The notes under the pieces were generated by a model. It was not told the origin of the DNA, did no database searches, and saw nothing but the letters and a program-made list of their open reading frames with translations. This document shows positions 1-6,023 of a stretch of 10,321 bases of DNA, piece after piece. The DNA is from an uncultured Bacillota bacterium (lineage in GTDB: Bacteria > Bacillota > Dehalobacteriia > UBA4068 > UBA4997): the NCBI GenBank assembly GCA_948907985.1, contig CAQWMM010000061.1, forward strand, positions 1-10,321, given 5' to 3'. The translations under genes were made by a program, and so were the position numbers. How positions within the stretch are numbered: the first letter of the stretch is position 1; each line of letters starts with the position of its first letter.

Positions 1-2
1 CC

Positions 3-31
3 TTGCATTTAGCGTTCGGATATGATATATT
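3..31 (+). promoter_or_regulatory. Extended -10 promoter carrying the TTCGGATATGATA motif
   Basis: A weak -35 (TTGCAT, 3-8) is followed after 17 nt by TATATT (26-31), which is preceded by TGA and so forms an extended -10. The spacer contains TTCGGATATGATA at 15-27, identical over 13 nt to 8671-8683, where it sits at the same position relative to a second -10. The match to the -35 consensus is only TTG, so the call rests mainly on the extended -10 and on the conserved arrangement. It would start transcription near position 38. Confidence 0.45.
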
Positions 32-59
32 ATCAATATATAGTGGTTGTGGAAAACTG

Positions 60-79
60 CAAAAAGGTATACCTTTTTG
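60..79. repeat. Perfect 20-bp palindrome
   Basis: The sequence CAAAAAGGTATACCTTTTTG is its own reverse complement with no loop. The right half extends as ACCTTTTTGTAAA (71-83), which recurs exactly at 301-313 in the terminator behind the recombinase gene. It is not followed directly by a T-run, so it does not look like a simple terminator. It may be an RNA hairpin of the putative small RNA or a protein/recombinase binding dyad. Confidence 0.6.
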
Positions 80-117
80 TAAATCCGCAGCCTGATTTTT
101 TTGCAAAAAAACATAAC

Positions 118-169
118 AAAAGCCCAGCTAGACGAACTGCAAAAGTTAGCTGTATGGCTGGGCTTTTTT
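118..169 (+). terminator. Rho-independent terminator
   Basis: The arms AAAAGCCCAGC (118-128) and GCTGGGCTTTT (157-167) pair perfectly. The T-run continues to 169 on the + strand. The loop of 28 nt is long but can fold on itself. It would end the putative small RNA transcript, or a + strand transcript entering from the left. Confidence 0.7.
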
Positions 170-276
170 AAAAAGGCGTAACGAAGCTTTACAAAAACTC
201 CCCGGCTTATTTAGCAAGGTCAAATGGAATCCTTATAAAACCTGTTTGCAGATCCTTTCTTCTGCTAAAAGACGCT

Positions 277-321
277 AAAAAACTTTACAAAAAGGTCCTC
301 ACCTTTTTGTAAAGTTTTTTT
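277..321 (-). terminator. Bidirectional terminator behind the serine recombinase
   Basis: There is a perfect 20-bp stem (277-296 with 301-320), a 4-nt loop CCTC, and A/T runs at both ends, so it can work in both directions. It lies about 30 nt past the recombinase stop. The inner part (ACAAAAAGGT / ACCTTTTTGT) matches the palindrome at 60-79. Confidence 0.8.
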
Positions 322-350
322 ATGCAGCAACAGCGCGCCGCCGCTATCGT

Positions 351-977
351 TTAAGATGACGGCTTTTGTTTTTTATGCTGTTCCTCAAATTTTTTGGCTT
401 TATAAAGAAAGGTAGCCAGCGGCATACCGCAGGCCCGGGCGGCGGCGGTGCCGGTTATTTTACCGTCTTTCCATTTTTGAAAAACCCTGCGATAATTTTT
501 GGGCAGCGGCGTTGGCGGCCTGCCCATATGGATTCCGCGGGCTTTGGCGGCCGCAATGCCCTGCGCCTGCCGAATACGGATATTTTCCCGCTCGCTTTGC
601 GCCACAAAAGAGAGGATCTGCAACACAATGTCGGCAATAAAAGTCCCCATCAAGTCCTTATTTATTCTGGTATCCAACAGCGGCATATCCAAAACACAAA
701 TATCCACGCCAATATCCTTGGTTAAAATCCGCCATTGGTCTTGAATTTCCGCGTAGTTGCGTCCCAGCCTGTCTATGCTTAATATGTAAAGTAAATCCCC
801 GGCTTGCAGCTTTTTCAGCATTTTTTCATATTCCGGACGATTAAAATCTTTGCCGGACTGCTTGTCCATGTAAATTTGCTGGTCAGAAAGTCCTTTTCTG
901 CGCAGCTCTCTTGTCTGGCGGTCTTCATTTTGGTCAATGCTGCTAACTCGAATATAGCCGTAAACTTTTCCCTGCAT
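351..977 (-). CDS. Small serine recombinase (resolvase/invertase family)
   Basis: A 208-residue site-specific DNA recombinase of the Tn3 resolvase/DNA invertase type, which cuts DNA through a 5'-phosphoserine link. The catalytic domain is at 4-140: YIRVSS places Arg10 and nucleophile Ser12, and DRLGR (69-73) supplies Arg70 and Arg73, the same spacing as in gamma-delta resolvase. The long E-helix with SEREN and the GRP linker follow at 128-154, then a C-terminal helix-turn-helix at about 172-196. The length is normal and all key residues are present, so it should be active. The ATG at 977 is preferred over a TTG three bases upstream because GGAGG (985-989) is 7 nt away. It stands alone, with terminators on both sides. 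No transposase or res/hix pair is obvious, so whether it inverts, resolves or is a remnant of a larger element is unknown. Confidence 0.93.
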   Translation of the reverse strand: MQGKVYGYIRVSSIDQNEDRQTRELRRKGLSDQQIYMDKQSGKDFNRPEYEKMLKKLQAGDLLYILSIDRLGRNYAEIQDQWRILTKDIGVDICVLDMPLLDTRINKDLMGTFIADIVLQILSFVAQSERENIRIRQAQGIAAAKARGIHMGRPPTPLPKNYRRVFQKWKDGKITGTAAARACGMPLATFLYKAKKFEEQHKKQKPSS

Positions 978-1323
978 CAAAACGCCTCCATCATTTTTTT
1001 GTAGGCAACTAATTCCATTTATACTATTATAAATGATTTTTCGTCGTTTTGTTACATTATTTTCCGGCCAGAACCCCGGTCTTGCCTGGCTGAAACTGGC
1101 GGCATCAGATTGGGCGGATTTTGTGTTTGGTTATTTACGGCAAATTTATAACATATGGCGAAATTGCCAAAATAAATATCCCCCGGTTATGCCGGAGGAT
1201 ATTTATTTTGTTTCGTCTGTTTTTTAGGAACAACAGTGCGCCGCCCCTCCCTTGAAAAGGGGCGATGATTGTTTGCTTTATTGTGGCTGCATTTTGCGCC
1301 AACGCTGTTTGGTTTAAATTTGC
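978..1323. other. Intergenic region between recombinase and rubrerythrin
   Basis: This stretch holds the recombinase ribosome site (985-989), a likely -10 for it (TATAAT on the - strand, 1026-1031, with no good -35), the rubrerythrin terminator (1169-1209) and a GC-rich hairpin in the rubrerythrin 3' region (CGCCCCT 1242-1248 with AGGGGCG 1258-1264). Reading frames here are short and resemble no protein I know. No duplicated recombination site is evident. Confidence 0.5.
1169..1209 (-). terminator. Terminator hairpin downstream of rubrerythrin
   Basis: A 13-bp perfect stem (1169-1181 with 1197-1209) is topped by CCGG/CCGG (1183-1186 with 1192-1195) across one mismatch, with a 5-nt loop. The A/T-rich base of the stem gives U-rich ends in both directions. 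It lies about 115 nt past the rubrerythrin stop and between that gene and the recombinase. Confidence 0.7.
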
Positions 1324-1863
1324 TTAATAATTTTCAGCGTGCACTTCAAAATAGCTTTGCGGGTGTGCGCATACGGGGCAGATTTCCGGGGCCTTGGTGC
1401 CGACGATAATGTGGCCGCAGTTGCGGCATTCCCAAACCTTAACCTCGCTCTTTTCAAAGACGGCGGCGGTTTCCACATTCTTCAGCAGGGCGCGGTAGCG
1501 CTCTTCATGCTGTTTTTCAATCGCGCCGACCAGCCGGAATTTGGCCGCCAGCTCCGGGAAACCCTCTTCTTCGGCAGTTTTGGCAAAACCTTCATACATA
1601 TCCGTCCATTCGTAGTTTTCGCCGTCGGCTGCCGCGCCGAGATTTTGGGCGGTATCGCCGATGCCGTTCAGTTCCTTAAACCACATTTTGGCGTGTTCCT
1701 TTTCGTTATCGGCTGTTTTTAAGAAGATTGCCGCAATCTGTTCAAACCCCTGTTTTTTGGCGGCAGAGGCGAAATATGTATATTTGTTTCTCGCCTGAGA
1801 TTCGCCCGCAAAGGCCGCTTCCAGATTTTTTTCGGTCTGCGTTCCCGCATATTTGTTGCTCAT
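1324..1863 (-). CDS. rbr: Rubrerythrin
   Basis: A 179-residue non-haem iron protein that reduces hydrogen peroxide to water in the cytoplasm of anaerobes, taking electrons through rubredoxin or NAD(P)H-linked partners. The four-helix diiron domain carries Glu21 (GESQAR), Glu54 with His57 (EKEH), an EEE stretch at 98-100 and Glu116 with His119 (EKQH). The C-terminal rubredoxin domain has Cys146-x2-Cys149 and Cys162-x2-Cys165 for the Fe(Cys)4 site. Length and domain order are those of classical rubrerythrin. The ATG at 1863 has a TCCTCC complement (GGAGGA) at 1871-1876, 7 nt away. An in-frame upstream extension is rejected because it runs into the leader. The gene is monocistronic, with its own promoter and terminator. 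Confidence 0.96.
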   Translation of the reverse strand: MSNKYAGTQTEKNLEAAFAGESQARNKYTYFASAAKKQGFEQIAAIFLKTADNEKEHAKMWFKELNGIGDTAQNLGAAADGENYEWTDMYEGFAKTAEEEGFPELAAKFRLVGAIEKQHEERYRALLKNVETAAVFEKSEVKVWECRNCGHIIVGTKAPEICPVCAHPQSYFEVHAENY

Positions 1864-1876
1864 AATCAAATCCTCC

Positions 1877-1891
1877 ATTTTATGATAAAAT
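1877..1891. promoter_or_regulatory. 7-1-7 palindrome next to the rbr ribosome site
   Basis: ATTTTAT-G-ATAAAAT is a perfect 7-1-7 inverted repeat directly upstream of the rubrerythrin Shine-Dalgarno. The geometry and A/T richness match PerR/Fur-type boxes, whose consensus is a 7-1-7 repeat, and rbr is a classical PerR target. It sits in the transcribed leader, not at the promoter, so it could instead be a weak RNA hairpin. The match to PerR is by architecture only. Confidence 0.3.
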
Positions 1892-1956
1892 TTATGTTTG
1901 GCATAAAACTTATGCACGAAACCCCGGTTTGTCCGCATCCAATTTCTGCTTGTTGC

Positions 1957-2004
1957 TATTAGTATTCATTACTAATATTATACATTTATTATACTTTTTG
2001 TCAA
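1957..2004 (-). promoter_or_regulatory. rbr promoter with operator-like inverted repeat
   Basis: On the - strand, TTGACA (1999-2004), a 16-nt spacer and TATAAT (1977-1982) form a full-consensus housekeeping promoter. Just downstream, over the expected start site, lies an inverted repeat TATTAGTA (1957-1964) / TACTAATA (1970-1977) with a 5-nt spacer. This placement is typical of a repressor operator. The leader to the ATG would be about 105 nt. Confidence 0.75.
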
Positions 2005-2216
2005 GAGGATAAGCGGATATTTTTACAGACCACTTTGGCCGTTTATATAAGATTGGGCTGATCTAGATAAACTTGGGGTAGGTTAATAATTTGCATTTTG
2101 GTATTTGTTGAAAAGTTGGCTATAAAATGTTATGCTTATATCTAAGGGGCGTTTGGCCTGATTTAGGAATCGACATTAATTATGAGTATTGAAAACCTGG
2201 CGAAAGGAGAATGACA
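2005..2216 (+). promoter_or_regulatory. Upstream region of the radical SAM gene
   Basis: A possible promoter is TTGAAA (2108-2113), 17 nt, TATGCT (2131-2136), giving a leader of about 75 nt. The ribosome site is AAAGGAGA at 2203-2210. A 10-codon frame (2182-2214, peptide MSIENLAKGE) ends in TGA just before the chosen ATG, but has no good ribosome site of its own. Nothing else stands out between 2005 and 2107. Confidence 0.35.
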
Positions 2217-3092
2217 ATGCACTTTGTGAAAGCCAAAGGAATATTATCTTCTCAAAATGGTATGAATATATATCGCGGTTGTTCGCATGGCTGTATTTAT
2301 TGCGATTCCCGCAGCCGGTGTTATCACTGGAACCATCCTTTTGAGGATATCGAGGTTAAAGAAAATGCGCTTGAACTGCTGGAAGACGCCCTAAAACATA
2401 AACGCAAAAAGTGTATGATTGCCACCGGTTCGATGACCGATCCTTATATTCCCGAGGAAATGACCATCGGTAATTTTCGCAAGGCCTTGCATTTGATTTA
2501 TGAATATGGTTTTGGGGTTACGCTTATCACTAAATCGACACTTATTTTGCGGGATCTGGATATTTTGCAGAAAATAAACCAAAAGACCAAATGTGTTGTG
2601 CAGATGACGCTGACAACCTTTGACGAGGAATTGTGCCGGAAAATTGAGCCGAATGTGAGCACCACCCAAGAACGCTTTGCGGCGTTAAAACGCCTGCGGG
2701 ATTTGGGCATACCCACCGTTGTCTGGCTAACGCCGGTTCTGCCGTTTATCAATGATACGGCGGAAAATATTACCGGCATTTTGGATATGTGTATTGCGGC
2801 CGGGGTTTATGGTGTGATTTGCTTTGGTATGGGCCTGACTTTGCGGGAGGGCAGCAGAGAATATTTTTACGAGCAGCTGGATTGCCGTTTTCCGCGGTTA
2901 AAAGAAAAATATATTCAGACATACGGCAATCAATATGTGTTAGCAAGCCCCCATAATAATTCTTTGATGCAGTTGTTTAACCAAAAATGCAGCGAAAACG
3001 GAATAGTTTGTGATAATGAACGGATATTTCAGTATTTGCAAACCTTTGAGGAAAAAACTGCCGCCCGGCAGCTTAGCCTTTGGGATTATTAA
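2217..3092 (+). CDS. Radical SAM protein, SplB-like (COG1533 type)
   Basis: A 291-residue cytoplasmic radical SAM enzyme. The cluster-binding motif is Cys22-x3-Cys26-x2-Cys29 (CSHGCIYC), followed by the TIM-barrel-type strands expected of the family: CMIATGSMTDPY with a DPY turn, TLITKST, VVQMTLTTFDEEL, and TVVWLTPVLPFINDT. This N-terminal order (NIYRGCSHGCIYCD) is that of the spore-photoproduct-lyase-like group, most of whose members have no proven reaction. It lacks the N-terminal part of true spore photoproduct lyase and no spore genes are nearby, so I would not call it SplB. The ATG at 2217 is chosen over 2211 because GGAG (2206-2209) is 7 nt from the former but only 1 nt from the latter. 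No partner gene is co-transcribed. It converges with the operon on the other strand without a visible terminator. Confidence 0.85.
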   Translation: MHFVKAKGILSSQNGMNIYRGCSHGCIYCDSRSRCYHWNHPFEDIEVKENALELLEDALKHKRKKCMIATGSMTDPYIPEEMTIGNFRKALHLIYEYGFGVTLITKSTLILRDLDILQKINQKTKCVVQMTLTTFDEELCRKIEPNVSTTQERFAALKRLRDLGIPTVVWLTPVLPFINDTAENITGILDMCIAAGVYGVICFGMGLTLREGSREYFYEQLDCRFPRLKEKYIQTYGNQYVLASPHNNSLMQLFNQKCSENGIVCDNERIFQYLQTFEEKTAARQLSLWDY

Positions 3093-3139
3093 CAGAAACG
3101 ACCGGCAAGATCATAAATAAAAATGCAGGAAATAGCGAT

Positions 3140-3229
3140 TCAATATGTTAGTTCATTCTCAATAATAGCAATATCATTACGATGATTGGCGGCAACGCTT
3201 GCAAAAAGTGTGTAAATCGTGTTAGTCAT
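3140..3229 (-). pseudogene. Truncated start of an adenylate-forming enzyme (NRPS A-domain/DltA-like)
   Basis: A 29-codon frame starts at ATG 3229, preceded by an excellent GGGAGG (3238-3243) at 8 nt, and begins 23 nt after the hydrolase stop, exactly as a next operon gene would. Its peptide follows the opening of AMP-binding adenylation domains: Leu8-Phe9, Ala13, then DIAII at 19-23 and ENELTY at 24-29, comparable to the family pattern LF...P.AIAV....LTY.EL. It then stops with TGA at the point where 'EL' is expected. Skipping one T would give Y-E-S-L and then nothing family-like, so the rest of the gene (normally 500 residues or more) is missing. The break lies between about 3093 and 3140. 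The assignment rests on few residues and needs a profile search. Confidence 0.5.
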
Positions 3230-3252
3230 AATGATTTCCTCCCGTATTTCGT

Positions 3253-3948
3253 TTAGCTGCCTAAAATCCAGGCAATGCCCGCGGCTGTACGCTGGGCTGC
3301 GTTTTGGAAATGGTTGCCCTGATTGAGCCGGTATATTGTGTCAATCCCTTGCTGCCGGAAAAGATTATAGATTGTCTCGGTGCGCTCTTGTACTGTTTTC
3401 AGATAGGGATTTTTGGTTTTGCTCTCCCGATCCCCCAGGGATAAATAGAGGCGTTGAGGGGTTATCTTCATTTCGTGGGTAAAAACATATTCCTGAAAGC
3501 CAGGAAACCAAAGAGAGCCGGACATACTGGCAATCCGGGAAAACGCCGCCGTCTGATAAAGCGAATAGACGGCAAACAGTCCGGCCAGCGAATACCCGGC
3601 CAGCCCGCGCCAGAGGACAGGCCCGGGCAGCGTCCGCTCGGCTTCCGGTATGATTTCTTCGGTCAAGAGCTGAAGATAGGCGTCCGCTCCGCCGGTGCAG
3701 GGAGTGTCGTTTTTGTGGAGGGGCGGAATATCCCAGGGAGCCATATCATGATCCCATGCCAGGCCGCTGATAGCCACCAGAGTATGCTCCGGGGCCTGGC
3801 TACGGCGCAATGCCTGATATACCGTATCGCCCTCTTGGGAAAAAGTGTTCAGATAAATAATCGGGCAATCCGGCGTAGCGCCTGGATAAATTTCTATCTC
3901 TTTATTGGCAATATGCAAACGGCTTTTATTGATGTTGGCGTTTTCCAT
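3253..3948 (-). CDS. Alpha/beta-hydrolase, putative esterase (Fes/BesA-like)
   Basis: A 231-residue esterase-D/Fes-type hydrolase. The nucleophile elbow GYSLAG places Ser120, LGDRE gives acidic residue Asp173, and GNHF gives His213, a full catalytic triad in order. The stretch LGDRESKTKNP and the ending GNHFQN...RTAAGIAWIL are typical of the family that includes siderophore trilactone esterases such as BesA and Fes, though many members have unknown substrates. There is no signal peptide, so it should be cytoplasmic. The ATG at 3948 has GAGG at 3959-3962, 10 nt away. It lies 31 nt after the nitroreductase and 23 nt before a truncated adenylation-enzyme start, which suggests the operon once made or processed a non-ribosomal peptide or siderophore. 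That link is inference. Confidence 0.85.
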   Translation of the reverse strand: MENANINKSRLHIANKEIEIYPGATPDCPIIYLNTFSQEGDTVYQALRRSQAPEHTLVAISGLAWDHDMAPWDIPPLHKNDTPCTGGADAYLQLLTEEIIPEAERTLPGPVLWRGLAGYSLAGLFAVYSLYQTAAFSRIASMSGSLWFPGFQEYVFTHEMKITPQRLYLSLGDRESKTKNPYLKTVQERTETIYNLFRQQGIDTIYRLNQGNHFQNAAQRTAAGIAWILGS

Positions 3949-3979
3949 GGCAAGTTTACCTCAATGATTTTATCTGCGT

Positions 3980-4579
3980 TCACCATTTGTTCCAACGGAC
4001 TTTGTTGTCTACCGTGGCCTTAACCTGCCGGGGCGTTTCCGCGTTGGGGTTGGCGTAGCCCAGAATTACCAGGGTGGGTAGATACCAGCCGTCTGGGATC
4101 TGCAAAAACTCCTTGATTTTCTCCGGTTCTTTCTTTACCGGAATGTGCACGACAGATCCCAAGCCCTCGGCAGTTGCCGCCAGCAGCATATTTTCAACCA
4201 ATGCCCAGGTTGCGCCGTAATCCATCAGACTATAACCGTTTTTATCCTCGCTCATGGGATATTTTTGCTTGAAGAAGGGCAGGATTACACAGGCGGATTC
4301 TTCAATCATACTGCGCTGGCGGGGGTAGGCAATTTTAAACATCTCCTGTTGAGGCGTTTTGGCCTCTGTAATACGGCAGGGATACGGGCGGACAAGCTGG
4401 GCGAGGTTATAAATTACGGATTTGTCCGTCAGCGTCAGCAATTCCCAGCGGCGTTGATGATTGGAGGAGGGCGCTTTAAGGCCGGCGTCTAATATCCGCT
4501 CTAACACTTCGCGGGGGATTTCCTGCGCTGTAAATTGCCGGATACTTCTTCTGCGGTTTATAACTTCATAAAATTCCAT
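3980..4579 (-). CDS. Nitroreductase-family FMN oxidoreductase
   Basis: A 199-residue flavoprotein of the nitroreductase family, which as a homodimer with FMN reduces nitro-aromatics, quinones or similar acceptors using NAD(P)H. FMN phosphate contacts are expected from RRRSIR (9-14), APSSNHQ (36-42) sits in the usual second position, and AEGLGS (137-142) is the conserved C-terminal FMN segment. Length is normal. The ATG at 4579 lies 2 nt after the marR-type stop, and its GAGGAA ribosome site is inside the last codons of that gene, so the two are translationally coupled. The natural substrate is not evident. Control by the adjacent MarR protein is the common arrangement for such enzymes. Confidence 0.92.
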   Translation of the reverse strand: MEFYEVINRRRSIRQFTAQEIPREVLERILDAGLKAPSSNHQRRWELLTLTDKSVIYNLAQLVRPYPCRITEAKTPQQEMFKIAYPRQRSMIEESACVILPFFKQKYPMSEDKNGYSLMDYGATWALVENMLLAATAEGLGSVVHIPVKKEPEKIKEFLQIPDGWYLPTLVILGYANPNAETPRQVKATVDNKVRWNKW

Positions 4580-4581
4580 AT

Positions 4582-5037
4582 TTATAATTCCTCTGTTTCC
4601 TGTTTAATTAGCTTGGTTAAATTCTTGGTAAAAGTTTTGGACAGGTCAATCAGCTGCTTTTGTTCCTCCGGGGAGAACAGCGACATCGCCGTATCCTCTG
4701 CCCAGGTGATATGCCGAACTACCTTTTCACAATAGGTTCGGCCGGCGTTGGTCATTTGCACCAGCTTTTCCCGTTTGTTCTCGGGGCGTTCTTCAACTGT
4801 TACATAGGCCTCTTTTAATAGGTTGCGGATGATTAGATTGACGGTCTGTTTGGATTGAAAAGTTCGTTTGCAAATATCCCGCTGCGTAAGCCCGTTTTCC
4901 GCATAAAAAAGCACGTTGACAACCAGCAGCGTTTTCATCAGCATACCGTTTTGTTTGGCGTATTCGTCATATAAGGCAAATTGTTCATCCCTAAATTTGC
5001 AGTACAGATAAGCGTTTTTTCGGTCGTCCTTTGTCAT
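4582..5037 (-). CDS. MarR-family transcriptional regulator
   Basis: A 151-residue winged-helix repressor of the MarR type that would bind as a dimer to its own promoter region. The fold is visible: an N-terminal dimerisation helix, LLVVNVLFYAENGLTQRDI (helices leading to the HTH, 38-55), recognition helix SKQTVNLIIRNL (62-73), and a wing VTVEERPENKREKLVQMT (79-96) with the usual basic turn, followed by the long C-terminal helices. Three cysteines (13, 56, 103) might allow redox sensing, which is only a possibility. The ATG at 5037 has AAGGTG at about 8 nt. It is the first gene of the operon with the nitroreductase and hydrolase. Confidence 0.9.
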   Translation of the reverse strand: MTKDDRKNAYLYCKFRDEQFALYDEYAKQNGMLMKTLLVVNVLFYAENGLTQRDICKRTFQSKQTVNLIIRNLLKEAYVTVEERPENKREKLVQMTNAGRTYCEKVVRHITWAEDTAMSLFSPEEQKQLIDLSKTFTKNLTKLIKQETEEL

Positions 5038-5056
5038 ATGCTATCACCTTGCTATG

Positions 5057-5120
5057 GTCAATTAAAGTACAGTCAATTTATTTACTATTATACTGTAGCA
5101 TATTTCTTTTTAGCTGTCAA
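5057..5120 (-). promoter_or_regulatory. Promoter and probable operator of the marR operon
   Basis: On the - strand, TTGACA (5115-5120), 17 nt, TACAGT (5092-5097) forms the likely promoter. Downstream of the -10 are a direct repeat GTCAATTA (5057-5064) and GTCAATTTA (5072-5080) spaced 15 nt, and an inverted pair TACAGT (5068-5073) / ACTGTA (5092-5097). Repeats over the start region suit MarR autorepression. Which of them the protein uses cannot be decided by eye. Confidence 0.55.
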
Positions 5121-5234
5121 GACTGTTTTATCGAAAAATATTAGAGTCTGGGTGGCCTTATACATCAAGCTGGCCCAATTTTTTTATTTTTATAATATAA
5201 CTGTTAAGCATAATTGATTATTCGATATAAGTAT

Positions 5235-5263
5235 TAGACAACCCAGGCTTGTTGATATATAAT
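5235..5263 (+). promoter_or_regulatory. Promoter of the flavodoxin-like lipoprotein gene
   Basis: TAGACA (5235-5240), 17 nt, TATAAT (5258-5263). The -35 has 5 of 6 and the -10 has 6 of 6 consensus bases. The expected start near 5270 leaves a 40-nt leader to the ribosome site at 5302-5305. Confidence 0.75.
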
Positions 5264-5311
5264 AATAAACAGTTAAAGCTGTAAACCGGCTGCCGAAAGG
5301 GAAGGTTGATT

Positions 5312-5338
5312 ATGCAATATGGCAATATGAAAAAATGA
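5312..5338 (+). other. Interrupted signal-peptide start (A7 to A6?)
   Basis: The best ribosome site (GAAGG, 5301-5305) serves the ATG at 5312, which reads MQYGNMKK and stops at TGA 5336-5338, overlapping the ATG at 5335 by ATGA. Inserting one A in the run 5330-5335 would fuse this to the next frame and give a classical lipoprotein signal start, MKKMILMLALL. The current sequence thus looks like a one-base contraction, a switchable A-tract, or a base-calling error. Confidence 0.55.
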
Positions 5339-5979
5339 TTTTAATGTTGGCTCTGTTGGGTTTAACGCTGATAATGACAGGCTGCTCGGAAAAAGCGCCG
5401 GCTAATCAGGATAATCAAAATCAGCAAACCGGCGCAAACGTGCAGATTGATAATAACCTGCCGCCGGAACAAGCGGAAAATGATGACGACGCTGAAACAA
5501 AGCGGATTTTGATTGCTTATTTCTCCGCTACCAACACCACGGAGGACATTGCTAATCATTTGCAGGAAATTCTGGACGCAGATATTTATGAAATTACCCC
5601 GGCGGAGCCCTATACCAGCGAGGATTTGGATTACAACAGCGACTGCCGGGCTAATCGGGAGCAGAACGACGCTGACTCTCGCCCGGCGATTGCTGGCAGC
5701 GTGGCCAATATGGCGGATTATGACGTGGTCTTTATCGGTTATCCGATTTGGTGGGGGCAGGCTCCCAAAATCATCAGCACTTTTTTAGAAAGCTATGATT
5801 TTTCCGGTAAGACGATTGTGCCTTTCTGCACTTCCGGCAGCAGCGGCATCGGTTCCAGCGCCGCAAATTTGCATGGATTAGCCGAGGGTGCAAACTGGCT
5901 GGCTGGTCAGCGTTTTGCCGGCAATGCCGGTTCAACGGAAATTTCCAACTGGGTGAACGGTTTGAGTTTAAGCCAGTAA
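5335..5979 (+). CDS. Flavodoxin-like lipoprotein
   Basis: A 214-residue protein with a hydrophobic signal segment ending in the lipobox MTGC (Cys17), an acidic/Asn-Gln-rich linker (about 18-55) and a flavodoxin domain. The domain starts KRILIAYFSATNTTEDIA (57-73), where SATNTT is the FMN phosphate loop, and continues with DVVFIGYPIWWGQAPKIISTFLE and IVPFCTSGSSGIG, as in flavodoxin_4-type proteins. It should be anchored outside the membrane and carry FMN for extracytoplasmic electron transfer. As written, the signal lacks positive N-terminal residues; the lost residues (KK) sit in the frame just upstream, separated by one base in an A-run. Translation from 5335 could occur by ATGA re-initiation. 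The partner protein is unknown, and the next frame downstream is damaged. Confidence 0.88.
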   Translation: MILMLALLGLTLIMTGCSEKAPANQDNQNQQTGANVQIDNNLPPEQAENDDDAETKRILIAYFSATNTTEDIANHLQEILDADIYEITPAEPYTSEDLDYNSDCRANREQNDADSRPAIAGSVANMADYDVVFIGYPIWWGQAPKIISTFLESYDFSGKTIVPFCTSGSSGIGSSAANLHGLAEGANWLAGQRFAGNAGSTEISNWVNGLSLSQ

Positions 5980-6023
5980 GCCGTTTTGCTAAATCTGTTT
6001 ATCTTATAAAGGAGGCGAAAACG

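Larger units (their letters stand above)
38..169 (+). ncRNA. Candidate small RNA between promoter and terminator
   Basis: There is no convincing reading frame between the promoter at 3-31 and the T-run at 164-169, giving a possible transcript of about 130 nt. It would contain a very stable AU-rich hairpin (palindrome 60-79, with CTGC at 57-60 and GCAG at 87-90 around it) and a terminator hairpin (118-128 with 157-167). The 28-nt terminator loop has its own small stem (AGCTA 126-130 with TAGCT 147-151). I recognise no known RNA family. It could equally be the leader or tail of something outside the window. Confidence 0.3.

Noticed and set aside
1..350. CRISPR array or tandem repeats in the hairpin-rich left end
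   Set aside because: The repeated elements are two unequal palindromes and one terminator, not evenly spaced repeats with spacers.
1033..1227. 64-codon + strand frame between recombinase and rubrerythrin
   Set aside because: It has no ribosome site, runs through the rubrerythrin terminator hairpin, and matches no family I know. It is probably chance.
1339..1722. 127-codon + strand frame opposite rubrerythrin
   Set aside because: It is the antisense shadow of a well-supported gene.
2182..2214. 10-codon upstream frame before the radical SAM gene as a leader peptide
   Set aside because: It has no convincing ribosome site, no runs of regulatory codons and no attenuator hairpin.
5151..5190. Possible terminator with GGCC/GGCC before a T-run
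   Set aside because: Only four base pairs form and the flanks mismatch.
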